Positions 1-5,392 of a stretch of 25,424 nt of DNA are shown here, piece by piece. The position numbers and the translations under genes are program-made. Origin of the DNA: Elusimicrobia bacterium RIFCSPLOWO2_12_FULL_59_9 (GTDB taxonomy: Bacteria > Elusimicrobiota > Elusimicrobia > O2-12-FULL-59-9); assembly GCA_001800185.1 (NCBI GenBank), contig MGUX01000100.1:1-25424 (forward strand), given 5' to 3'. The notes under the pieces are model-generated. The model had not been told where the DNA came from. It saw nothing but the letters and a program-made list of their open reading frames with translations, and made no database searches. Positions within the stretch are counted from its first letter, which is position 1. The number at the start of each line of letters is the position of its first letter.

Positions 1-2
1 GA

Positions 3-104
3 GCTGTTTTTGAACCAGGGCGTTTTGAGCCGCCATTTTTCACCATTTCGGTGAAAGGCTCTCCGTCGCTAATCAGTTCTTACCTGATTTTCTGGGGTCC
101 ATGA
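3..104 (+). CDS. Possible 3' end of an unidentified gene (partial, cut by window edge)
   Basis: An open frame runs from the left edge to a TGA at 102-104, and that TGA overlaps the ATG of the next ORF at 101 as ATGA. This 4-bp overlap is the arrangement seen repeatedly between real genes elsewhere in the window. Only 33 residues are visible, with no recognisable motif, so the product cannot be named. It could equally be a chance open frame. Confidence 0.2.
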   Translation, partial: AVFEPGRFEPPFFTISVKGSPSLISSYLIFWGP

Positions 105-212
105 AACCAGACGAACCGAAGGGTCGCGCGCGTTTGAGGGAGCATTTCCGGCTGATGGAACCGGATGAACTGACGCCCGAAGGACGGTGGGAACGCGTCG
201 CCGAGCTATTGG

Positions 213-228
213 CTGCCGGACTAGGACT
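213..228. repeat. 16-bp direct repeat of the tRNA-Gln 3' end (att-like, left copy)
   Basis: The 16 bases ctgccggactaggact are identical to 481-496, which are the discriminator base, the 3' acceptor strand and part of the T arm of tRNA-Gln. Duplicated tRNA 3' ends are the usual footprint of tyrosine-recombinase integration at a tRNA gene. No integrase gene is visible in the 252 bp between the copies, so this would be a remnant. Confidence 0.6.
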
Positions 229-480
229 TGTTAGAGAAGCGAGATGCTTAGGCGAACGATGCGGTGCTCGCATGGCTGCGCTCCGCTCAATAGGAAATTT
301 CGGCACCCCACCCTACAGCTATCCCAGTGGGAGGGTACACCGTACCCTCCCCTACCTCTTGTCCTCGCTTCGCTCAGGTCACCCCGACGGCGCAGGGCTC
401 TCCGTCCCTGCACCCGGAGGATCGCGACCTGCCCAGCGGAAAATTTGCGGCGCCCGCCGCGAGGGCGGACTCCGTAAATT
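229..480. other. Non-coding stretch between the tRNA 3'-end repeats; contains a perfect hairpin
   Basis: No convincing gene is present. The most distinct structure is a perfect 10-bp inverted repeat with a 3-nt loop, gggaggg tac (329-338) against gtaccctccc (342-351). No T-run follows on either strand, so it is not a standard intrinsic terminator. A weaker inverted repeat, gcaggg/ccctgc, lies near 391-412. Confidence 0.4.
440..460 (-). terminator. Possible intrinsic terminator downstream of tRNA-Gln
   Basis: On the minus strand, about 20 nt after the tRNA 3' end, a GCGGC/GCCGC stem with a GGGC loop (447-460) is followed by AAATTTT. The stem is only 5 bp and the T-run is short and offset by three bases, so this is a weak candidate. 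Confidence 0.35.
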
Positions 481-551
481 CTGCCGGACTAGGACTCGAA
501 CCTAGACTAAGCGGTTCAGAGCCGCTCGTGCTACCATTACACCATCCGGCA
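481..551 (-). tRNA. tRNA-Gln (anticodon CTG)
   Basis: The minus strand folds into a complete cloverleaf. The acceptor stem is TGCCGGA/TCCGGCA (7 bp), the D stem GTGT/GCAC around loop AATGGTA, and the anticodon stem AGCGG/CCGCT around loop CTCTGAA, which gives anticodon CTG at positions 34-36. The variable loop is a minimal TAGT, and the T stem CTAGG/CCTAG surrounds TTCGAGT. The discriminator base is G, as usual for bacterial tRNA-Gln. No CCA is encoded: the bases after the discriminator read AAT. The 5' end and upstream flank are duplicated at 1665-1715, and the 3' end is duplicated at 213-228. Confidence 0.95.
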
Positions 552-593
552 ATTTGTGGGATTATTTTATCACTTCTCAAGGCTGGATTCTAT
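543..593. repeat. 51-bp direct repeat, copy A (tRNA-Gln 5' end plus upstream flank)
   Basis: This 51-bp stretch matches 1665-1715 at 49 of 51 positions by eye. It contains the first nine bases of the tRNA and 42 bp of its upstream region, including the -10 candidate TAAAAT. The copies lie in the same orientation, 1122 bp apart, and bracket the two-gene cassette. Confidence 0.9.
564..569 (-). promoter_or_regulatory. -10 candidate for tRNA-Gln
   Basis: On the minus strand TAAAAT lies 12 bp before the tRNA 5' end, a suitable distance for a tRNA promoter with a very short leader. With 17-bp spacing the -35 position reads TAGAAT, which is a poor match. The call rests mainly on position and on conservation of the element in the second repeat copy. 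Confidence 0.45.
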
Positions 594-625
594 ATTGCGC
601 GGGGGAGGACGTTTTGCGGGGCGCG

Positions 626-1165
626 TCAGCCTATCCTTTGTTTGAGGATGGCGAAATTTCTTTGGAATCGGCGCGGATCCTGGCGCAGGCTCGCGGCGCC
701 CATTAGCGGGATTATCTCCCGGCAGCATTGCTCCAGTTTTTCCATCGTTATTTTTCCAGCGGCCAGCAGTTGAGCCACGTCGTCAAAGTCCACCTCGCTG
801 CCGCGATCGATTTTGCTCAGGGCGGTGGAGTAGGGGTCGAAGTGAAACACGTCCACCGGGCCGAATCGGCCGGCCCAAAGGCAGCGGTCCCGCCAGCCGG
901 CCGGCAAGGGAATAAATTCTTTGGGGCTGGCTTCCTCGATGCTCATATTCAATTTTTCCTTCAGGTTTCTTAAAACCTCGATCAATTCCGTCTGGTTCTT
1001 GACGTCCACCTCCCAACTCAGGTCGATATCCACGGTCTGCTCCTTAAGGCCGAAGTGAATCAGGGAGGTGCCTCCGACCAGATAGAGCCGCACCGGAAAG
1101 CGAATGGCCTGGCCCAGGGCATCCAAAAAGGTCCGGAGCCGCTCGGAATTGATGAGCTCACGCAT
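626..1165 (-). CDS. DUF6036/AbiEii-like nucleotidyltransferase (putative toxin)
   Basis: This 179-residue protein has the small nucleotidyltransferase (MNT) fold signature. A GGTS motif at residues 31-34 is followed by TVDIDLS, with the paired metal-binding Asp46 and Asp48; Asp105 in GPVDVFHFD may be the third. The C-terminal part contains KIDRGSEVDFDDV, a pattern typical of DUF6036/AbiEii-type proteins. Relatives of this superfamily act as toxins that modify tRNA or other targets with nucleotides; the target here is unknown. A longer in-frame start exists upstream, but I chose the ATG at 1165 because it overlaps the stop of the upstream gene by 8 bp (ATGCGTGA) and gives a normal family length. 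The pair is probably translationally coupled, with the partner first. It could also be a housekeeping enzyme rather than a toxin. Confidence 0.75.
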   Translation of the reverse strand: MRELINSERLRTFLDALGQAIRFPVRLYLVGGTSLIHFGLKEQTVDIDLSWEVDVKNQTELIEVLRNLKEKLNMSIEEASPKEFIPLPAGWRDRCLWAGRFGPVDVFHFDPYSTALSKIDRGSEVDFDDVAQLLAAGKITMEKLEQCCREIIPLMGAASLRQDPRRFQRNFAILKQRIG

Positions 1166-1649
1166 GGGCGCGGAGGCGGAGATTTTGCACCACCGATTCG
1201 AATTGGGACAAATAGTCGAAAGGCTGGGCGCTTTTTTCCTGCAGGGCTTGCTCCAAAGCGTGAAGGCCGATTTTCCCATGCAGCAGGGACGGCGGCGGAA
1301 GGCGCAATTCTGCGGAAAAGTAGTCCGGCAGCATCGGAGGCGTCCGGTCGTATAAGGCGCTTTTCCAGTGGCGCTGGAGATAGACGGCCGCGGTATAGTA
1401 ATACTTCAACAGCAGGGCCGTTTCTTCGTCGATGGAAGTCAGCGCCGGGCGAACGCTTTCGGCTTTCTCCGGATGCCGCAGAAGAAAGGCGATCGCCCCC
1501 AGGCGCAGGCGGCCGGATTTGGATTGGATCAAGGCGGCCAGAAGTTTTTCTGGCGGCAAAGGAGAAATCGGGGGCAGTGGGCCCTCGAAAGCGATGAAGG
1601 GAACGTCCCACAGCCACAGGGACGCGATGGCCTCTTCGTTTTTTTGCAT
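1158..1649 (-). CDS. Partner protein of the nucleotidyltransferase (putative antitoxin), unknown fold
   Basis: This 163-residue protein has no motif I can name with certainty. It is largely helical, with stretches such as KLLAALIQS, LRLGAIAFLLRHPE and LLLKYYYTAAVYLQRHW that resemble a short HEAT-like helical array. I recall similar proteins next to DUF6036 nucleotidyltransferases, which supports a two-gene module, but this is memory rather than a search. It is the first gene of the pair and overlaps the nucleotidyltransferase by 8 bp, the usual antitoxin-first order. No clear Shine-Dalgarno sequence precedes the ATG at 1649. The 51-bp repeat copy B lies 16-66 bp upstream and carries a -10-like TAAAAT that could drive the pair. 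Confidence 0.6.
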   Translation of the reverse strand: MQKNEEAIASLWLWDVPFIAFEGPLPPISPLPPEKLLAALIQSKSGRLRLGAIAFLLRHPEKAESVRPALTSIDEETALLLKYYYTAAVYLQRHWKSALYDRTPPMLPDYFSAELRLPPPSLLHGKIGLHALEQALQEKSAQPFDYLSQFESVVQNLRLRAHA

Positions 1650-1664
1650 TGGCGCGGCTCATGG

Positions 1665-1715
1665 CATCCGGCAATTTGCGGGATTATTTTATCAATTCTC
1701 AAGGCTGGATTCTAT
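1665..1715. repeat. 51-bp direct repeat, copy B (duplicated tRNA-Gln 5' end and promoter region)
   Basis: It matches 543-593 with two substitutions (t/c at 557/1679 and c/a at 573/1695). It contains only the first nine bases of the tRNA, so it does not encode a second tRNA. It sits just upstream of the minus-strand cassette and probably supplies its promoter. Confidence 0.9.
1686..1691 (-). promoter_or_regulatory. -10 candidate for the nucleotidyltransferase cassette, copied from the tRNA-Gln promoter
   Basis: The TAAAAT of the duplicated tRNA flank lies 36 bp before the partner gene's ATG at 1649. Transcription would start near 1680 and give a leader of about 30 nt. The role is inferred from position and from the identity to the tRNA upstream region. 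Confidence 0.4.
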
Positions 1716-1801
1716 CCGGAAGCTGGAAAATGGCTGATTCGGCCAACTGCGCGCGGCGCTGGAATTTGAATTTAATGATTCTTTTGTTTCCACTATTTTT
1801 A

Positions 1802-1807
1802 TATATT
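1802..1807 (+). promoter_or_regulatory. Possible -10 element upstream of the histidine kinase
   Basis: TATATT lies in a markedly AT-rich island (about 1761-1810) within otherwise GC-rich DNA, 29 bp before the ATG at 1837. No good -35 hexamer is found at 16-18 bp spacing, so only the AT-rich context and position support it. Confidence 0.3.
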
Positions 1808-1836
1808 AGTACTTCGGCCCCTCGCGCCGGAATAAA

Positions 1837-3447
1837 ATGGGCAACGAAACCGAATCCAAGTCCCGCCTCGAAGTCCTGCTGGAAGTCGGGAAACTGCTTT
1901 CCGGCAAGCTGGATTTAGCCGATCTTCTCAGGGCGGTCATTCACCTCGCCACCAAAGTGGCCCAGGCGGAAAGAGCCTCGCTGCTGCTGCTCGACCCCGA
2001 GACGCGCGAGCTTTACTTCGACGTCGCCCTGGGGCTGCCGGAGGAAACCGCCAAGACGCGGCTTAAAATCGGCCAGGGCATCGCCGGCGCGGCGGCCAAA
2101 AGCGGGGAGCCTCTGATCATCAACGACGTCGCCAAGGATCCCCGCTGGAGCCCCGACATCGACCAGAAGTCGGGCTTCAAGACCCGCTCGCTGGTCGCCG
2201 TTCCGATGATCATCAAGGGGCGCGTCGTGGGGGTGCTCGAGGCCCTCAACCGCTTGGGCGGCGGTCCGTTCACCGAAGAGGACGTCGACATTTTGGCCAG
2301 CTTCGCTTCGCAATCGGCCGTCGCTATTGAAAACGCCCGCCTTTTCAGCTCGCTGCAGGAGGAAAAGAACAAGCTGCAGATGGTGTTTACGAATATGAAG
2401 GAGGGCGCGGTCCTGACCCATACCAACGGGCAGATCGTACTGATCAACAGCGCGGCCCGGACGCTCTTGGGCCTCACGGCATCGCTGCCCACGCAGATTC
2501 AGGAGTTCTTGAACCCGTTGGTGGGCGAAGTGGGGGTCGGGCAGATTTTAAATTCCCTCAAAAAAGAGATGTCCTTTGAAATCATCCGGCAAAGACCCAA
2601 GAAACTGATCGTCAACTGCGCGGTCAACGCCATCGCGGTCCAAAAAGAGGGGCCGGCCCGAGGGCTTTTATGGGTGTTCCGGGACGTCACCGCCGAAAAG
2701 CGGGAGGAAAAGCTCAAACAGAACTTTCTGTCCCTGATCTCTCACAAGCTCAAGACCCCGCTGTCCTCCATCACCGGATTTTCGCACCTGCTCCTGGAGG
2801 ATGTCGAGGGCGCGGCGGGCGCCAAGGCTTTGGAGAGCCAGAAAAAGGCCCTGCACATCATCAACGAACAGGGCAAAAAGCTGGCCTTGCTCGTGCAGAA
2901 GCTTTTGGACTTCACCCGCATGGAGGAGATGGAGGTGGGGGATTTAAAGCGCTCCCATACCGAGATCGAGGTGATGATAAAGCGGCTTCTCGAAAAATTG
3001 GAGCCCGGGTGGAAGGGCAAGTCGGTGCAGGTGGTTTTGAGCCCGAGCCTGAAGCAAAAGGTGTTCGCCGACGCCGATTTGCTCGAGGAGGTCCTCGGCA
3101 ACCTTCTTGAAAACGCGGTCAAGTTCAACCTCAAGCCTGAAAAGCGGGTTTCGGTGTCCTGCGCCCTGCAGGGCCCGTGGGTGCATGTGCGGGTTTCCGA
3201 TAACGGGCCGGGTATTCCGCCGGAGGAAAAGGACAAAATTGTGGAAAAATTTTACCAGATTGAGGAGACGTTCACGGGACAAGTCGAGGGATGGGGGCTT
3301 GGGCTGGCGTTCGTTAAAAAGGTGCTGGAAAAGCATATGGGCGCGCTGGACGTGGAGTCCATGGTGGACCGGGGCACCACCGTCACCATCAAGCTGCCCT
3401 TGGTGGAAGAGGAGTCCGGCAGGTCCTCCGGCGTCCCCGAAATTTAA
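1837..3447 (+). CDS. Soluble sensor histidine kinase (GAF-PAS-HisKA-HATPase)
   Basis: This 536-residue protein has no membrane segment. A GAF domain spans roughly residues 20-170, a PAS-like domain 178-288, a HisKA dimerisation domain 295-365 and an HATPase domain 405-522. ATPase boxes are clear: N-box GNLLENAVKFN (421-431), G1 DNGPGIP (455-461), F-box EKFYQ (470-474) and G2 GWGLGLAFV (485-493). The phospho-acceptor is His303 in SHKLKTPLS. The residue after it is Lys instead of the usual Glu/Asp. The protein probably senses a cytoplasmic ligand through GAF or PAS and phosphorylates an unlinked regulator; the stand-alone receiver at 11516-11887 is one candidate. A GCCGGA element precedes the ATG. 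The tldD-like gene follows after 33 bp on the same strand. Confidence 0.92.
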   Translation: MGNETESKSRLEVLLEVGKLLSGKLDLADLLRAVIHLATKVAQAERASLLLLDPETRELYFDVALGLPEETAKTRLKIGQGIAGAAAKSGEPLIINDVAKDPRWSPDIDQKSGFKTRSLVAVPMIIKGRVVGVLEALNRLGGGPFTEEDVDILASFASQSAVAIENARLFSSLQEEKNKLQMVFTNMKEGAVLTHTNGQIVLINSAARTLLGLTASLPTQIQEFLNPLVGEVGVGQILNSLKKEMSFEIIRQRPKKLIVNCAVNAIAVQKEGPARGLLWVFRDVTAEKREEKLKQNFLSLISHKLKTPLSSITGFSHLLLEDVEGAAGAKALESQKKALHIINEQGKKLALLVQKLLDFTRMEEMEVGDLKRSHTEIEVMIKRLLEKLEPGWKGKSVQVVLSPSLKQKVFADADLLEEVLGNLLENAVKFNLKPEKRVSVSCALQGPWVHVRVSDNGPGIPPEEKDKIVEKFYQIEETFTGQVEGWGLGLAFVKKVLEKHMGALDVESMVDRGTTVTIKLPLVEEESGRSSGVPEI

Positions 3448-3480
3448 CCCGGCGTTCTCCCTCCCATCCGCCGCGATTAT

Positions 3481-4896
3481 ATGAATTTTGATCCGCAAAA
3501 ATGGTCCGCCCTTTTCGCTCCCGCCGGCTACAGCGAGGTGTATTGGGAGGACAGCCGCTCGCTTTCCATCCGCATCGAGGAGTCCCGCCTGGCAGGAATC
3601 AAAGTGGTCGACGACCGCGGCATGGGCTTGAGATATCTCTTCCCGCCCGCGGGAGGCGCCAACTGCAAGACTCTTTTTACCAGCTTAAACGGTTGGGACT
3701 TTGAAAGCGCCAAGAATGCGAGCGCCCGGATTCTGGAGTCCGGCCGGAGGCTCGCCGGCGGCCAAAAAGCATCCGCGCCGGGACGCGGGACCCGGGAGGG
3801 CCGCGACTGGAAGATCGATTTCCGGCGGCTGCCCGTCATGGAGCAGTCCGACGACGTTTCCTGGGAGAGAAAGGCCGGGCGGCTCCAGGACCTGGACCGC
3901 CTGGTGCGCGATCGCTTTCCTTATATAAGGCAGGTGAGCATTCGCTATCAAGAGAACGTCCTCAAGACCGGGCTGATCAATTCCGACGGGGATTATTGCG
4001 GGCAGGAGGGCACCGCCACCACCTTTCTGGTGGAGGTCGTGGCTGAAAAAGAGGGCGTGCGCCAATCCGGTTATGAGTCGAGCGGGGCGTGGAAGGGCTG
4101 GGAGTATTTAAGCGAGATCGAGCCGGAGAAGCTGGCTCTGCGCGCGGCGCGCAGGGCGGTGTCCAAGCTTTCCGCCAAGCCGGCTCCGGCCGGCGAGATG
4201 CCGGTCATCCTGTCCGGCTCGGCCGGAGGGACTTTCATTCATGAGGCCATCGGCCATTCCCTGGAAGCCGACCATATTCAGGAGGGCACCTCTCCGGCGT
4301 ATGCCGGCAAAATAGGACAAAAGGTGGCTCCCCAGCAGGTGACCATCATCGACGACCCCACACTCCCTTTTGGCCGCGGGTCCTACGCTTTTGACGGCGA
4401 GGGCGTTGCGGCACGCCCCACGACGCTGGTGGAAAACGGCGTTTTGAAGGATTATCTTTTCGATCGCCGCACCGCTTACGCCGCCGGCCGGGCTTCCAAC
4501 GGCCACGGCCGCCGGGAAGCCTATCATTGCGTGCCGATTCCCCGGATGTCGAACCTTTACATGGCTCCGGGCCGCGCCGATCCCCGGCGGATGATCGCCG
4601 CGCTGGACAAGGGATTTTTGGTGACCCACATGGGCGCCGGCCAGGTCAACACCGCGACGGGGGAGTTTGTCTTCGAGGTGGACGAGGGGTTTTTGATCGA
4701 GAGGGGCAAAGTCGCCGGAATGCTGCGCGACGCGAGCTTGCTGGGCCTTTCGGGCGAGGTCTTAAACAACATCGGCGCCTTGGGGCGCGATATCGGATGG
4801 GCCGTCGGCGTGTGCGGCAAATCGGCTCAGCACGTCCCCGTGGCCGATGGAATTCCCACGATGAGGCTCTCAAAAATGGTGGTGGGGGGCAAATGA
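3481..4896 (+). CDS. tldD: TldD-family zinc metalloprotease
   Basis: At 471 residues it is close to the usual TldD length (about 480). The metalloprotease motif HEAIGH is at residues 254-259 within GGTFIHEAIGHSLEADH, giving His254, Glu255 and His259. Cys445 in GVCGKSAQHVPVADG matches the position of the conserved C-terminal Cys that acts as a further zinc ligand in TldD. TldD normally works with its non-catalytic homologue TldE/PmbA, degrading unfolded peptides or maturing modified peptides such as microcins. No TldE gene is adjacent. Instead the next gene, overlapping by 4 bp (ATGA), encodes a PrcB-like protein. The start at 3481 lies 33 bp after the kinase stop, without a strong Shine-Dalgarno. 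Confidence 0.93.
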   Translation: MNFDPQKWSALFAPAGYSEVYWEDSRSLSIRIEESRLAGIKVVDDRGMGLRYLFPPAGGANCKTLFTSLNGWDFESAKNASARILESGRRLAGGQKASAPGRGTREGRDWKIDFRRLPVMEQSDDVSWERKAGRLQDLDRLVRDRFPYIRQVSIRYQENVLKTGLINSDGDYCGQEGTATTFLVEVVAEKEGVRQSGYESSGAWKGWEYLSEIEPEKLALRAARRAVSKLSAKPAPAGEMPVILSGSAGGTFIHEAIGHSLEADHIQEGTSPAYAGKIGQKVAPQQVTIIDDPTLPFGRGSYAFDGEGVAARPTTLVENGVLKDYLFDRRTAYAAGRASNGHGRREAYHCVPIPRMSNLYMAPGRADPRRMIAALDKGFLVTHMGAGQVNTATGEFVFEVDEGFLIERGKVAGMLRDASLLGLSGEVLNNIGALGRDIGWAVGVCGKSAQHVPVADGIPTMRLSKMVVGGK

Positions 4897-5372
4897 GCTA
4901 TTTGACGGTCGCGGTGGGCCTGGTGTGCGCCGCGTGGCTGGGCTGGTTTATTTACTCCAGAAGACGGGCGCGCCGTCTGGTGGAGTCCGGCGGCATGCGC
5001 TCAAGTTCCGGCCCGGAGGAGGCTTCCGCCGCGCCGTGGCACGGCGATTTTTGCGGCGTGGGGTCTCCCTTGGAAAAGCTGATCACCGATGAGCCGCAGT
5101 GGGAAAAACTTTGGAGCCAAGCCTTCCGCCAAAAGGCGCCGCGCGTCGATTTCAGCCGCCGTTTCGCCGCGGCCGTATTTCTCGGCGGCCAAACCACCGG
5201 CGGCTACTCAGTGGAATTTGAGCCTCCCTCCGAGGAAGACGGAAAGCTGGTGGTGAGCTTTAGGGTCCAAGCCCCGTCCCCCGGCCTCTACGTGATCCAA
5301 GCCTTGACCCAGCCTTACGTCGTCCAAGTCTTCGAAAAAACCGGCCTTCCGGTCCTGCTTCGCCGCCTGTAG
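4893..5372 (+). CDS. Membrane-anchored PrcB-like (protease complex subunit) protein
   Basis: This 159-residue protein has one N-terminal membrane segment (about residues 3-21), followed by basic residues RRRARR that predict a cytoplasmic continuation. The C-terminal part (about 90-147) contains FLGGQTTGGYSVEFEPP, a LVVSFRV strand and a TQPYVVQVF strand, matching the PrcB_C pattern described for protease complex subunits. The ATG at 4893 overlaps the TldD stop as ATGA, so the two are likely translationally coupled. This suggests a functional link with the protease, for example as an anchor or modulator; that is inference. It ends 20 bp from the convergent NTE-type gene. Confidence 0.7.
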   Translation: MSYLTVAVGLVCAAWLGWFIYSRRRARRLVESGGMRSSSGPEEASAAPWHGDFCGVGSPLEKLITDEPQWEKLWSQAFRQKAPRVDFSRRFAAAVFLGGQTTGGYSVEFEPPSEEDGKLVVSFRVQAPSPGLYVIQALTQPYVVQVFEKTGLPVLLRRL

Positions 5373-5392
5373 AAAATCTTGCCGGGCTTGGG

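Larger units (their letters stand above)
101..505 (+). pseudogene. Small acidic/basic ORF, probably truncated at a tRNA-derived junction
   Basis: The first ~40 residues look like genuine protein: a charged helical start (MKPDEPKGRARLREHF) followed by MEPDELTPEGRWERVAELLA. From memory this resembles short proteins encoded beside serine recombinase genes, but I cannot confirm that. At 213-228 the frame runs into a 16-bp sequence identical to the 3' end of the nearby tRNA-Gln. Beyond it the translation becomes low-quality (Pro/Arg/Ser-rich) and finally runs into the tRNA gene itself, where it stops at 503-505. I read this as a gene whose real 3' end was lost when the tRNA-derived sequence was joined to it. 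The coding part is probably only 101 to about 228. The ATG at 101 overlaps the stop of an upstream open frame. Confidence 0.35.

Noticed and set aside
329..351. The 10-bp hairpin as an intrinsic terminator
   Set aside because: No T-run follows on either strand.
1060..1674. Long minus-strand ORF of 204 codons overlapping the nucleotidyltransferase cassette
   Set aside because: It lies in another frame, has Arg/Pro/Ala-rich shadow composition, and conflicts with two genes that show recognisable motifs or coupling.
1665..1675. A second tRNA-Gln gene at the right repeat copy
   Set aside because: Only the first nine tRNA bases are present; the rest of the cloverleaf is missing.
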